From JAAZMA01 sp036720245 (lineage in GTDB: Bacteria; Bacillota; Clostridia; Tissierellales; Tepidimicrobiaceae), in the NCBI GenBank assembly GCA_036720245.1, contig DAIMNI010000003.1, positions 1 to 64,000 on the forward strand: a stretch of DNA of 64,000 nucleotides. Direction: 5' to 3'. Each line of letters starts with the position of its first letter. The stretch's first letter is position 1. The position numbers and the translations under genes are program-made. Positions 51,430 through 61,244 of this stretch are shown here, piece by piece. The notes under the pieces are model-generated. The model ran no database searches. It had not been told where the DNA came from and saw nothing but the letters and a program-made list of their open reading frames with translations.

Positions 51430-53907
51430 ATGGACAAAAAATATGCAAAAGTCATTATTGATAATAGGGCCCATAATACAGATAAACCCTATACTTATTT
51501 AATAAAACCAGAAATGGTAGATATTATTCAGAAAGGTATGAGGGTTTTAGTTCCCTTTGGTATGGGAAATAGGAAAATCATAGGTATTATAATCGAGATT
51601 TGTGATGATTACGAAGAAAAATATAAATTAAAAGAGATAATTGATATTGTAGATGATAAGGCTTTAATAACAGAAGATTTATTAGATTTAAGTCTATGGA
51701 TGTCTAAAGAGTATTTGTCCCCATATTTAGATTCATTACAAACAGTATTACCACCAGGGGATTTCAAGAAAGTTAAAACTTATATTTCTGCAGTTAATCA
51801 CAATAATTATAATGAGAAATTAAATTCTTTAGAAAAAGGAATAATGGATTTTGTATTAAATCATGGAAATACAGTGGATTTAGATTTAATAAAAGAAAAT
51901 TTTAAAGACAATAATCTTCTTAAAACCATTAGGAAACTAGAAAAAGTGAACTTAATTAGTTCAAATCTAAAGATTGAGACTACTATAGAAAAGAAATACG
52001 AAAAATATGTCTCTTTAATAGACAAAAATCTATCATATGAGGAAATGGTAAAGGCAATAGGTAAGAGAAGCTATAAACAAATAGAAGTAGTGGAATATCT
52101 TAAAGAAGAAAAAACACTTCCTTTAAAAAATCTTATGCAATCTACTAATACTTCCCTATCCACTATTAAATCTGTAGAAAAAAAGGGTCTAATAGAAATT
52201 TTTGAAAAGGAAATATTTAGGGAGCCTATTGATACTGATATTAAACCCTATGAAAAGCATAAATTATCCAAAGATCAAAAACAAGCTGTAGATATAATAT
52301 TAAATAATATTAAAAATCAAAGTAAGGAAAATAAATTTTTAATTCATGGGGTAACAGGCAGCGGTAAAACAGAAATATATCTTCAATTAGTAGAAGAGAT
52401 GATTAAATCAAATAGGGATTCCATAATTTTAGTACCAGAAATTTCTTTAACTCCACAAACCATAGATAGATTTGTTGGAAGATTTGGGGATAATGTGGCT
52501 GTATTGCATAGTAGATTGTCTTATGGAGAAAGGTTTGATCAGTGGAGGAAGATTAAAGAAGGCAAGGTTAAAATTGTAGTGGGTGCACGGTCTGCAGTAT
52601 TTGCCCCTTTTAATAATTTAGGCTTAATTATTATAGATGAAGAACATGAATCTACTTATAAATCTGGTATGAATCCAAAATACTCTACTATAGAAGTGGC
52701 AGAAAAAAGATGTGAACAATTGGGGGCTTATTTAGTTAAAGGATCAGCTACACCTTCTATAGAATCTTATTTTAAAGCTAAAAATGGAGATATAAAACTT
52801 ATTAATTTAGATAAAAGAGTAAATAATAAAAAAATGCCAGATGTAAAGATAATCGACATGAGGGAAGAACTTAATAAAGGCAATACTTCTATTTTTAGTG
52901 AAGAATTATATTATGCCATAGAAAAAAACCTAAAGGATAAAAGGCAAACTATACTTTTTTTAAATAGAAGAGGTTATTCCACTTTTGTTTCTTGCAGGCA
53001 ATGTGGATATGTAGTAAAATGTAATTCATGTGATATATCTATGACCTATTATATGGCAGAAAATAAGTTAAAGTGTCATTATTGTGGACTGGCTATTAAT
53101 CCACCAAAATTGTGTCCAGTTTGCAAAAGTAAATATATTAAATATTTTGGAATAGGTACAGAAAAAGTAGAGGATTATACAAAACAATTATTTCCCAAGG
53201 CAAGAGTAGAAAGGATGGATATGGATACTACTAGTAAAAAGGGTAGTCATGAGTCTATATTGCGAAATATGAAAGATGAAAAGATTGATATACTCATAGG
53301 GACTCAAATGATAGGAAAGGGATTAGACTTTAAAAATGTAACCCTAGTAGGGATAATTGCAGCAGATACTAGTTTAAATCTTCCAGATTTTCGTGCCTCA
53401 GAACGAACTTTTCAATTGGTAACTCAGGTGTCAGGTAGGGCAGGTAGGGGAGATGCTGATGGAAGGGTAATTGTCCAGAGTTATAATCCAGAACATTATA
53501 GTATACAAACTTCTAAGGAACATGATTATTTAGCTTTTTATAATAAAGAAATTCTTTTAAGAAAAGAGTTTAATTATCCACCCTTTAGCAATATTCTCTC
53601 CATAACTATATATGGAGAGAATATAAATAGTGTAATTAAAGCCTCTAGGGATATTTACAATGCTTTAACTCGTGAAATGTCTATAAATGGTCTCAAGGAT
53701 ATTATAAAGGACATAACTGGGCCAAATCCTGCACCTTTAGAAAAAATTAAAAACAATTTTAGATTTCAAATACTCATTAAATCACCAGATAAGCATATGG
53801 AAAAGTTGAAAGAGATAATAGAATGGGTATGTATAATAAATAGGGATGAATTAGATTTAACACAGATTAAATTAAATGTAGATATAGATCCCAATTCAAT
53901 TTTATAG
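51430..53907 (+). CDS. priA: Primosomal replication restart helicase PriA
   Basis: PriA reloads the replisome at abandoned forks. The 825-aa protein has the N-terminal 3' DNA-binding domain, Walker A GVTGSGKTEIYLQLV (about residues 307-321), DEEHESTYK Walker B, the zinc-binding insertion (CRQCGYVVKCNSCDI, CHYCG, CPVCKSK: eight cysteines) and helicase motifs IGTQMIGKGLDF and QVSGRAGRGDADGRV. I start at ATG 51430; ATG 51415 sits on the GAGG SD. Flanked by coaBC and def, as usual. Confidence 0.97.
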   Translation: MDKKYAKVIIDNRAHNTDKPYTYLIKPEMVDIIQKGMRVLVPFGMGNRKIIGIIIEICDDYEEKYKLKEIIDIVDDKALITEDLLDLSLWMSKEYLSPYLDSLQTVLPPGDFKKVKTYISAVNHNNYNEKLNSLEKGIMDFVLNHGNTVDLDLIKENFKDNNLLKTIRKLEKVNLISSNLKIETTIEKKYEKYVSLIDKNLSYEEMVKAIGKRSYKQIEVVEYLKEEKTLPLKNLMQSTNTSLSTIKSVEKKGLIEIFEKEIFREPIDTDIKPYEKHKLSKDQKQAVDIILNNIKNQSKENKFLIHGVTGSGKTEIYLQLVEEMIKSNRDSIILVPEISLTPQTIDRFVGRFGDNVAVLHSRLSYGERFDQWRKIKEGKVKIVVGARSAVFAPFNNLGLIIIDEEHESTYKSGMNPKYSTIEVAEKRCEQLGAYLVKGSATPSIESYFKAKNGDIKLINLDKRVNNKKMPDVKIIDMREELNKGNTSIFSEELYYAIEKNLKDKRQTILFLNRRGYSTFVSCRQCGYVVKCNSCDISMTYYMAENKLKCHYCGLAINPPKLCPVCKSKYIKYFGIGTEKVEDYTKQLFPKARVERMDMDTTSKKGSHESILRNMKDEKIDILIGTQMIGKGLDFKNVTLVGIIAADTSLNLPDFRASERTFQLVTQVSGRAGRGDADGRVIVQSYNPEHYSIQTSKEHDYLAFYNKEILLRKEFNYPPFSNILSITIYGENINSVIKASRDIYNALTREMSINGLKDIIKDITGPNPAPLEKIKNNFRFQILIKSPDKHMEKLKEIIEWVCIINRDELDLTQIKLNVDIDPNSIL

Positions 53908-53917
53908 GAGGATAGAT

Positions 53918-54385
53918 ATGGCAATTAGGCAGATTAGGTTTGACGGAGACCCTATTTTAAGGAAAAAGTCTAGGGAAGTAAAGGAAGTAAATGATAGAAT
54001 AAAAATTTTATTAGATGATATGATGGAAACTATGTATGAAAATGATGGAGTGGGTCTGGCAGCACCACAAATAGGAATATTGAGACAATTAATAGTAATT
54101 GATATTGGAGATGGACCAATTAAATTGATTAATCCTGAAATTACTGAAAAAGATGGGGAAGAAATTGATGTAGAAGGCTGCTTATCTGTCCCAAGAAGAG
54201 CGGGAACTGTAAGTAGACCAGAATGGGTAAAAGTGAAATATTTAGATGAATTTGGTGAAGAAAAGATAGTAGAAGCTAGTGGACTATTAGCTAGGGCATT
54301 TTGCCATGAAATAGATCATTTAAATGGAATTTTATTTACTGATAAGATGATAGAAGAAATATTTGAAAAAGAAGAGGAAGAATAA
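53918..54385 (+). CDS. def: Peptide deformylase
   Basis: Removes the formyl group from nascent N-terminal methionine. 155 aa. All three motifs are present: GVGLAAPQIG (motif 1), EGCLSVP (motif 2, Cys metal ligand) and HEIDHLNG (motif 3, HExxH). The C-terminus is a run of Glu/Lys. It overlaps nothing; fmt starts 16 bases later, giving the classical def-fmt pair, which puts on (Fmt) and takes off (Def) the formyl group. Confidence 0.98.
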   Translation: MAIRQIRFDGDPILRKKSREVKEVNDRIKILLDDMMETMYENDGVGLAAPQIGILRQLIVIDIGDGPIKLINPEITEKDGEEIDVEGCLSVPRRAGTVSRPEWVKVKYLDEFGEEKIVEASGLLARAFCHEIDHLNGILFTDKMIEEIFEKEEEE

Positions 54386-54401
54386 ATTTGGAGGTAATAA
54401 A

Positions 54402-55331
54402 ATGAATATAGTTTTTGCAGGCACTCCTGAATTTGCCCTTCCTACTTTAGAAACATTATATGAAAGTGGGAATAATATCCCATTGGTAATAACCCAAAAA
54501 GATAAGCCAAAAGGTAGGGGCAAAAAAATGCAAGCTACTCCAGTTAAGGAAAAGACATTGGAACTAGGACTAGAAGTATATCAACCAGATTCAATTAATT
54601 CTTTAGAATCTATTGAAAAGCTAAAGAAAATTGCACCAGATTGTATAGTAGTTATTGCCTTTGGACAAATGCTGAAGTCAGAAGTGCTAAATTTGCCAAA
54701 GTACGGTTGTATTAATGTCCATGCCTCATTATTACCTAAGTATAGGGGAGCCGCTCCTATTAATTGGGCAATTATCAATGGTGAAACTGAAACTGGAATT
54801 ACAATAATGAAAATGGATGAGGGAATAGATACTGGACCTATACTCAATATGAAAAGCATTCCTATAGAAGATATAGATAATTCTATTAGCATTCACGATA
54901 AATTATCCGTAATAGGGGGGGAAATTCTAATAGAAACTTTAGATACATTGGAAAAAGGTGAAATAAAAGAAACTTTACAGGAGGATAGCCTATCTACCTA
55001 TGCATCTATTTTAACTAAGGATATGGGAAAAATCAATTGGAACAGCTCTGGGGAAAAAATAATTAATTTAGTTAGAGGCCTTAAGCCTTGGCCTTCTGCA
55101 TATACAATGTATAATGGAGAAAATATTAAAATTCACAAGGCAAAGAGGATGACTAAATTTGAGGAAGGAAGTAGTGGCACAGTAGTTCAGGTAAGTGATA
55201 AGGGTATATTTGTCAATTGTAAAGATGAATGTATTGTAATTGAAGAATTGCAATTTCCAGGCAAGAGGAAAATGCATATATCAGAGTATTTAAGGGGAAA
55301 TAAATTAAACCCTTGGATAAAATTTTCTTAA
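54402..55331 (+). CDS. fmt: Methionyl-tRNA formyltransferase
   Basis: Formylates initiator Met-tRNA using 10-formyltetrahydrofolate. 309 aa. Landmarks: MNIVFAGTPEFALPTLE, the folate-binding and catalytic HASLLPKYRGAAPINWAI with Asn/His, MKMDEGIDTGPIL and the C-terminal OB domain (GLKPWPSAYT). I start at ATG 54402 behind TTGGAGGT; the frame is open back into def. Folate one-carbon units may come in part from GlyA. Confidence 0.98.
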   Translation: MNIVFAGTPEFALPTLETLYESGNNIPLVITQKDKPKGRGKKMQATPVKEKTLELGLEVYQPDSINSLESIEKLKKIAPDCIVVIAFGQMLKSEVLNLPKYGCINVHASLLPKYRGAAPINWAIINGETETGITIMKMDEGIDTGPILNMKSIPIEDIDNSISIHDKLSVIGGEILIETLDTLEKGEIKETLQEDSLSTYASILTKDMGKINWNSSGEKIINLVRGLKPWPSAYTMYNGENIKIHKAKRMTKFEEGSSGTVVQVSDKGIFVNCKDECIVIEELQFPGKRKMHISEYLRGNKLNPWIKFS

Positions 55332-55352
55332 TTAATTAGAAAGGGTGGTATA

Positions 55353-56048
55353 ATGTATCCAGGATATGGGTATTATGGTGGTGGAGGCAGTTGGATGTTG
55401 TTTCTTTTTCCAGCATTATTGTTTGCTATGTATGCACAAATAAAGGTTAGCTCTTCTTTTAATAAATATTTGAGAGTGCCTAACCGTGCAGGTCATACGG
55501 GAAGAGAAGTTGCCAGAACTATACTAGATAGAAATGGGCTATATGATGTAAGAATTGAGCAAGTATCTGGAAATTTAACAGACCACTATGATCCTAGAAC
55601 AAAGGTAGTTAGATTATCTAGTAATGTGTACAATGGTTCATCAATTGCAGCTATTTCTGTTGCAGCTCATGAGGTAGGCCATGCAACGCAACATGGGGAA
55701 GGATATTTTCCACTAATCCTAAGAAATAATATAGCCCCTATAGTAGGTATTGCTTCTCGATTTGTATGGATCTTGATTCTACTTGGTTTAATAATTGAAC
55801 CGTTTTTCTTAGAATTAGGAATTGCATTATATTTGGCTGTAGTTTTGTTTCAAGTCATTACTTTGCCAGTAGAAATTAATGCAAGTAAAAGAGCTTTAGC
55901 ACAATTAGAGGATGGCTTTATTTACGATGATGAATACAGGGGATCGAAACAAGTTTTATCTGCAGCAGCATTAACCTATGTGGCAGCTACTTTAGTAGCT
56001 ATTGGACAATTACTGAGAATATTATCTATATCTCAAAGGAGAGATTAA
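55353..56048 (+). CDS. Zinc metallopeptidase (YugP-like), membrane-bound
   Basis: 231-aa membrane protease of the YugP/neutral zinc metallopeptidase group. There are about four membrane helices (N-terminal about residues 12-30, then about 120-165 as a pair, and about 205-225). The zinc motif HEVGHATQHGEGY (HExxH, about residues 109-121) lies between them, preceded by VVRLSSNVYNGSSIAAISVAA. It is conserved beside def-fmt-rsmB in Clostridia. The substrate is unknown. Confidence 0.92.
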   Translation: MYPGYGYYGGGGSWMLFLFPALLFAMYAQIKVSSSFNKYLRVPNRAGHTGREVARTILDRNGLYDVRIEQVSGNLTDHYDPRTKVVRLSSNVYNGSSIAAISVAAHEVGHATQHGEGYFPLILRNNIAPIVGIASRFVWILILLGLIIEPFFLELGIALYLAVVLFQVITLPVEINASKRALAQLEDGFIYDDEYRGSKQVLSAAALTYVAATLVAIGQLLRILSISQRRD

Positions 56049-56063
56049 AAAAATATTTTATTA

Positions 56064-56087
56064 TTTGCCTGGCATTTGCCAGGCAAA
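56064..56087 (+). terminator. Hairpin before rsmB
   Basis: TTTGCCTGGC (56064-56073) pairs perfectly with GCCAGGCAAA (56078-56087), loop ATTT. The following TAGTTTT tract is weak, so this could be a partial terminator or processing site within the operon. Confidence 0.55.
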
Positions 56088-56106
56088 TAGTTTTAGGAGG
56101 CTTTTT

Positions 56107-57447
56107 ATGAATTCTAGAGAAATTATTTTAAAAATCCTAATTGATATTAATGCTAATGGTGCATATTCCAATATTTCTATTAATAGGCATTTAAAAAATA
56201 ATAAAAACATTGAAAATGAAAATTTCATACGAGAAATAGTATATGGAGTGATAGAAAATAAATTATACTTAGATTATATTATTTCTCAAGTTTCAAAAAC
56301 TAAAATAGATAAAATCCATTCAACTACATTGGAAATACTAAGAATGGGAGTATATCAAATAATATTTATGGATAAAATCCCAGATAGGGCTAGTGTAAAT
56401 GAATCAGTCAATCTTTCAAAAAAATATGGTCATAAAGGTATTGCAGGATTTGTAAATGGGGTTTTGCGAAATATCTCCAGAAACAAGGAAAAATTGATGG
56501 AAGTTAAAAAAGAAGATAAAATAGATTTTTTATCTATTAAATATTCTTATCCTAAATGGATAATTAGAAATTGGATTAAGGAATATAATTATGAATTTAC
56601 CGAAGAAATTTTAAAAGGAGATAATAGTAGACCTAAATTAAATATTCGAGTTAATACTTTAAAAATCAATAGGGATAAGCTATTAGATATATTTTCTAAT
56701 TATGGTTTTAATGCATATAAAACTAAATATGCAAAGGATGGATTAATAATTGAAAATCCAAGTAGAATAAATTCTCTAGAAGAATATAAAAAAGGTTATT
56801 TTACTATTCAAGACGAAAGCAGTATGCTAGTATCTCAAATTATAGACCCAGTAGAGGGTTATTTAGTATTAGATCTATGTTCGGCCCCTGGGGGAAAATC
56901 TACCCATATGGGGCAGTTGATGAAAAATAATGGGAAGATAATTTCCAGAGATATATATGAGCATAAATTACAATTGGTAGAAAATAATGCTAATAGATTA
57001 GGCATAGATATTATTGAAACTGAAACTTTTGATGCTATAAAATTAGACAAAAATTTAATAGGAAAAGTAGATTATTGTATTATAGATGCTCCTTGCTCTG
57101 GATTAGGTATAATCAGGAGAAGACCAGAAATAAAGTGGAATAGGATAGAAAAGGATATTGAGGAATTAAAAAATATTCAATGGGAAATATTAAATAATGC
57201 TAAGGATTATTTAAAAATAGGAGGAATAATGGTATATAGCACATGTACCATATCTAAAGGTGAAAATGAAAATATGGTGGAAAAATTTTTGTTAGAAAAT
57301 AAGGAATTTCAATTAGTTGATTTCTATGATAAATTTGATTCTAAGGAGAATATATCTAATTCAAGGGAAGGGCATATACAGCTGTTTCCACATATACATA
57401 ATACTGATGGATTTTTTATTTCTAAATTAAAAAAGATTAATAACTAA
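56107..57447 (+). CDS. rsmB: 16S rRNA (cytosine-967 C5) methyltransferase RsmB
   Basis: 446-aa methyltransferase. The N-terminal NusB-like RNA-binding domain (about residues 1-140; DRASVNESVNLSKKYGHKG and FVNGVLRNI) is followed by the SAM-dependent domain with LDLCSAPGGKSTHMG, IIDAPCSGLGIIRRRPEIKW (PC motif) and the catalytic Cys in VYSTCTISKGENE. ATG 56107 is preferred, behind TTAGGAGGC; the open frame upstream runs through the hairpin. rlmN follows after 54 bases. Confidence 0.96.
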   Translation: MNSREIILKILIDINANGAYSNISINRHLKNNKNIENENFIREIVYGVIENKLYLDYIISQVSKTKIDKIHSTTLEILRMGVYQIIFMDKIPDRASVNESVNLSKKYGHKGIAGFVNGVLRNISRNKEKLMEVKKEDKIDFLSIKYSYPKWIIRNWIKEYNYEFTEEILKGDNSRPKLNIRVNTLKINRDKLLDIFSNYGFNAYKTKYAKDGLIIENPSRINSLEEYKKGYFTIQDESSMLVSQIIDPVEGYLVLDLCSAPGGKSTHMGQLMKNNGKIISRDIYEHKLQLVENNANRLGIDIIETETFDAIKLDKNLIGKVDYCIIDAPCSGLGIIRRRPEIKWNRIEKDIEELKNIQWEILNNAKDYLKIGGIMVYSTCTISKGENENMVEKFLLENKEFQLVDFYDKFDSKENISNSREGHIQLFPHIHNTDGFFISKLKKINN

Positions 57448-57461
57448 TTATTCTAAAATTA

Positions 57462-57470
57462 TGGTATAAT
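57462..57470 (+). promoter_or_regulatory. Putative extended -10 promoter for rlmN
   Basis: TGGTATAAT (TGn plus TATAAT), 31 bases before the rlmN start. It could add an internal promoter for the rlmN-prpC-prkC-rsgA part. Confidence 0.5.
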
Positions 57471-57501
57471 ATAAAATTAAGAATGGCTATGGGGTGATGC
57501 T

Positions 57502-58554
57502 TTGCATAATATTCAATTAAATAGTCTTACATTGCAGGAAATGGAGATACTTTTTGAAAATATAGGGGAACAAAAGTTTAGAGCTGAACAAATGTTTAAT
57601 TTTTTACACAAAAATCATGGGACGAAAATCCAAGATATTACTGTATTCTCTAAAAAGCTCAAGGACAAGCTAGAAAGTATGGCTGAAATAAATGAAATGA
57701 AAATTTATAAAAGATTTGATTCTAAAATCGATAGCACAAAAAAATACTTGTTTTTATTAGAGGATAATAATATCATTGAAGGAGTTCTAATGGAATATAC
57801 CCATGGATTAACGGCTTGTATATCTACTCAAGTTGGGTGTAGAATGGGATGTTCTTTTTGTGCCTCTACAAAGGAAGGGTTAATTAGAAATTTATCTCAA
57901 GCTGAAATGGTAAATCAAATTTATACTATAGAAGAAGATTTAAACTGCAATATAAATAATATTGTTTTAATGGGCAGTGGTGAACCCTTGGATAATTATG
58001 AAAATCTTATTAAATTTTTAAAGATTATTCATCATGAAAAAGGTAAAAATCTTAGCTATAGAAGTATAACCTTATCTACCTGTGGTGTAGTGCCTAAAAT
58101 TTATTTATTAGCAGATGAAGGAATCCCTATAAATTTATCCATTTCTCTTCATTCTCCCTTTGACCATATCAGGGAGAAGATAATGCCAATAGGCAAAAAA
58201 TATTTAGTGGAAGATATAATAAAAGCTTGTAAGTATTATTACAATAAGACTGGTAGAAGAATTACTATGGAATATACGGTAATTGATGGAATAAATAATA
58301 GAGAAGAGGATTTAAAAGAATTAATTAAAATTTTAAAGGATTTAAATTGTCATATTAACCTAATACCATTAAATCCTATTAAAGAGTATGATAAAAAAAG
58401 GCCATCTATATCTAATATTGAAGAATTTCAATATAAACTTAATAATTCAGGTATAAATACTACTATTAGACGAGAAATGGGTAGTGATGTAAATGCTTCA
58501 TGTGGCCAATTGAGACGACGATATACAAATGATGGAGATAAAATTATTCAGTGA
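57502..58554 (+). CDS. rlmN: Dual-specificity 23S rRNA/tRNA adenine-C2 methyltransferase RlmN
   Basis: Radical SAM enzyme that methylates A2503 of 23S rRNA and A37 of some tRNAs. 350 aa. The cluster ligands are C113, C117 and C120 (CRMGCSFCAS); the GEPLDNYENL motif, SLHSPFDHIREKIMP and the resolving Cys in VNASCGQLR near the C-terminus follow. It has a TTG start behind GGGGTGA. Its end overlaps the frame of prpC, whose start lies 10 bases after the RlmN stop. Confidence 0.97.
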   Translation: MHNIQLNSLTLQEMEILFENIGEQKFRAEQMFNFLHKNHGTKIQDITVFSKKLKDKLESMAEINEMKIYKRFDSKIDSTKKYLFLLEDNNIIEGVLMEYTHGLTACISTQVGCRMGCSFCASTKEGLIRNLSQAEMVNQIYTIEEDLNCNINNIVLMGSGEPLDNYENLIKFLKIIHHEKGKNLSYRSITLSTCGVVPKIYLLADEGIPINLSISLHSPFDHIREKIMPIGKKYLVEDIIKACKYYYNKTGRRITMEYTVIDGINNREEDLKELIKILKDLNCHINLIPLNPIKEYDKKRPSISNIEEFQYKLNNSGINTTIRREMGSDVNASCGQLRRRYTNDGDKIIQ

Positions 58555-58564
58555 GGTGATTAAA

Positions 58565-59296
58565 TTGGATATTGGCGTTAAAACAGATGCAGGTAAAATT
58601 AGAGACAATAACCAAGATGCGTATTATCTTTCTTCAGACAAATCAAAACCCCTATTTATTATTGCAGATGGCATGGGGGGACATAAGGCTGGGGAAATAG
58701 CTAGTAAATTAGCTATTGATACCATAAGCCAAAATTTTAATAATTTTTTAGATATAAACCCACTAAATGAAGAAGATATAAAAAACAATATATTTAAATC
58801 TTTTAGTGAGGCAAATGTAAAAATTTATAGAAAAGCTCTGAAGGAAGAGGAGTGCTCAGGTATGGGTACTACAGTTACTTTAGCTTATATATCAGATAAA
58901 AACCTGTATATTGGCCATGTAGGAGATAGTAGAGCATATACCTTTAACAATGGTAGTTTATCGCAAATAACTGAAGACCATTCTTTGGTGGAAGAATTAA
59001 TAAAAAATGGTAGTATTAGCAAAGAGGAAGCAAAAACTCATCCACAAAGAAATATTATTACAAGGGCTGTAGGTACAAGCGAGGAAATCGATGTGGATAT
59101 ATTAGTATTACCAAAAGATGCAGTTGAAGTACTACTATTATGTACTGATGGTTTAAATAGTATGCTAGATGATGATGAAATTGAATGGATATTAAGCAAT
59201 AGTGAAAATATGCAAATAGCTTGTGAAGACTTAGTTAAACATTCAAACGAAAAAGGTGGCTATGATAATATTACTGCTTTGGCATTGAAATTTTAA
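58565..59296 (+). CDS. prpC: PP2C-type serine/threonine phosphatase (PrpC/Stp)
   Basis: 243-aa PPM-family phosphatase that reverses PrkC phosphorylation. Metal-binding motifs are visible: KTDAGKIRDNNQDAYYL, ADGMGGHKAGEIAS, GHVGDSRAY, LCTDGLNSM and GGYDNITALAL. I choose TTG 58565 behind GTGAGGTGA, which gives the family's MDIGVKTDAG start; the upstream frame would overlap rlmN. It is followed by the kinase gene after 18 bases, the usual phosphatase-kinase-rsgA order. Confidence 0.96.
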   Translation: MDIGVKTDAGKIRDNNQDAYYLSSDKSKPLFIIADGMGGHKAGEIASKLAIDTISQNFNNFLDINPLNEEDIKNNIFKSFSEANVKIYRKALKEEECSGMGTTVTLAYISDKNLYIGHVGDSRAYTFNNGSLSQITEDHSLVEELIKNGSISKEEAKTHPQRNIITRAVGTSEEIDVDILVLPKDAVEVLLLCTDGLNSMLDDDEIEWILSNSENMQIACEDLVKHSNEKGGYDNITALALKF

Positions 59297-59314
59297 AAAA
59301 AGTGAGGTGATCAT

Positions 59315-61234
59315 ATGATTGGAACAGTTTTAGGTGGCAGATATGAGATTGATGAAAAAATTGGTGCTGGAGGTATGGCCTATGTATATAAGGCTAGATG
59401 CAAACTTTTAAATAGAAATGTGGCCATTAAAATTTTAAGAGATGAATTTGTAAATGATGAGGAGTTTATTAAAAAGTTTAGGCGAGAATCTCAGGCTGCT
59501 GCTAGTTTATCGCATCCAAATATTGTAAATGTTTATGATGTTGGCATGGATGAGGTGAATGGTAATAAAATCTATTACATTGTTATGGAATATATAAATG
59601 GAAAAACTTTAAAGGAGATAATTAGAGAAAAAGGTAAATTATCTTTAGGGGAGACCCTAGAGTATTCAATACAAATTGCAGAGGCATTAGAACATGCCCA
59701 CAAAAATCATATAGTTCATAGGGATATTAAACCCCATAATATTATGATAACTGAGGATGGAAGAGTAAAGGTTACTGATTTTGGCATTGCAAGGGCTGCT
59801 ACTGCCTCTACTGTAACAAATACATCTAATGTAATAGGTTCTGTTCATTATTTTTCACCAGAACAGGCTAGAGGGGGTTATACAGATGAAAAATCCGATA
59901 TTTATTCCCTTGGAATAGTAATTTATGAAATGATAACTGGAAAAGTACCCTATGAAGGGGATAGCCCAATTTCTGTAGCATTAAAACACATACAAGAGGA
60001 AATAGTACCTCCTAGGGAAATTGACAGTACTATACCAATTGGTCTAGAAAATATTATTATGAAATGTGTTAAGAAAAGTCAAGCTGAGAGATATAGTAGT
60101 GCATCAGAATTATTAAGAGATTTAAGACGATTAAAATATTCACTAAATGATAGCTCAATGGAAGATACAGCAATGATTCAAACTACTCAGATAATACCTG
60201 CAGTAGAAAATGAGGGCGGAGATAGTATGAAAAAAGTTTCTAAAAAAAATAAAAAGAATGGAAGTTTAAAACCCATGTTATTAGCTATACTATTGGCCTT
60301 TATAGTTGTAGCTGCTGGGGCACTAGGTTTTTATAAATTGAAGGATTATTTTATTGTTAAAGAAGTAGAAGTTCCAAGTTTAGTTGGAATGAGCGTGGAA
60401 ATGGCAGAAGGGGAATTAGAAAGCAAAGAATTAAAACTTAGAATTGGCAAAGAGATACCTAGTAGTGAATTTAAAAAAGGTGATATTATAGATCAAAAAA
60501 CAAAGGCTGGGGATAAAGTTAAGCCAGGTTTTACTATTGAGGTAATAGTTAGTTCTGGTGGCAATTATGTCAAAGTCCCAAGTTTCATTGGTAAAGATAT
60601 CACAGAAATTGATGCTATACTTAGTGATAATAATTTAGGAGAAGGGGAAGTAAGGCCTCAGTCTAGTGATACTATAGCTGCTAATATAATTATGAATCAA
60701 TATCCAGATCCCTATACAGAAGTAGAAGAGGGTACTAAAATAGATTTAATTGTAAGTCAGGGGCCAGAGAAAAAAACAGTTTTAATGCCAAAAATTATAG
60801 ACCGAACTGAAGGAGAGGCAAAGAGTGCATTAGAAGCCTTTGGATTAATAATGGGTGATAGTAGTAGTGAAGAATATAGTGATGAATTTGAGGCTGGTAA
60901 AATTATTTGGCAAAGTGTGGAGGCAGGAGTAGCTGTAGAAACAGGCACTAAAATTGATATAAAAATAAGCAAAGGCCCTGAGCCAGAGCCTGAAGAACCT
61001 GTTGAAGAAAAAGAAGTTCCGTTTAATGTGAAATTAACTTTACCTGATCATGGTTCTGAAATTGATGTAAAAGTAGAAAGAATTCAGGATGGTGTATCTG
61101 AAATTGTATATGAAAAGATTCATGAAGCTGATGGAAAGGATATTACAATACCCCTAAAGGGTAAATTAGATGCTGAATTTAGATTTTATTACGATGGGGT
61201 ATATAGTGATACTGAATACCATCCAAATAGATAG
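59315..61234 (+). CDS. prkC: PASTA-domain serine/threonine kinase (PrkC/Stk)
   Basis: 639-aa membrane kinase. The cytoplasmic kinase domain (about residues 10-270) has the glycine loop GAGGMAYVYKA, K39 in VAIKIL, catalytic loop HRDIKPHNI, DFG and APE-like SPEQA. A linker precedes the membrane helix (about 309-335). Outside are three PASTA repeats (about 345-410, 412-480, 483-555), which bind muropeptides, and an extra C-terminal beta domain (about 565-639) typical of clostridial homologues. It senses cell-wall fragments, for instance in spore germination and growth control. prpC upstream and rsgA downstream complete the module. Confidence 0.97.
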   Translation: MIGTVLGGRYEIDEKIGAGGMAYVYKARCKLLNRNVAIKILRDEFVNDEEFIKKFRRESQAAASLSHPNIVNVYDVGMDEVNGNKIYYIVMEYINGKTLKEIIREKGKLSLGETLEYSIQIAEALEHAHKNHIVHRDIKPHNIMITEDGRVKVTDFGIARAATASTVTNTSNVIGSVHYFSPEQARGGYTDEKSDIYSLGIVIYEMITGKVPYEGDSPISVALKHIQEEIVPPREIDSTIPIGLENIIMKCVKKSQAERYSSASELLRDLRRLKYSLNDSSMEDTAMIQTTQIIPAVENEGGDSMKKVSKKNKKNGSLKPMLLAILLAFIVVAAGALGFYKLKDYFIVKEVEVPSLVGMSVEMAEGELESKELKLRIGKEIPSSEFKKGDIIDQKTKAGDKVKPGFTIEVIVSSGGNYVKVPSFIGKDITEIDAILSDNNLGEGEVRPQSSDTIAANIIMNQYPDPYTEVEEGTKIDLIVSQGPEKKTVLMPKIIDRTEGEAKSALEAFGLIMGDSSSEEYSDEFEAGKIIWQSVEAGVAVETGTKIDIKISKGPEPEPEEPVEEKEVPFNVKLTLPDHGSEIDVKVERIQDGVSEIVYEKIHEADGKDITIPLKGKLDAEFRFYYDGVYSDTEYHPNR

Positions 61235-61244
61235 GGGGTTTTTA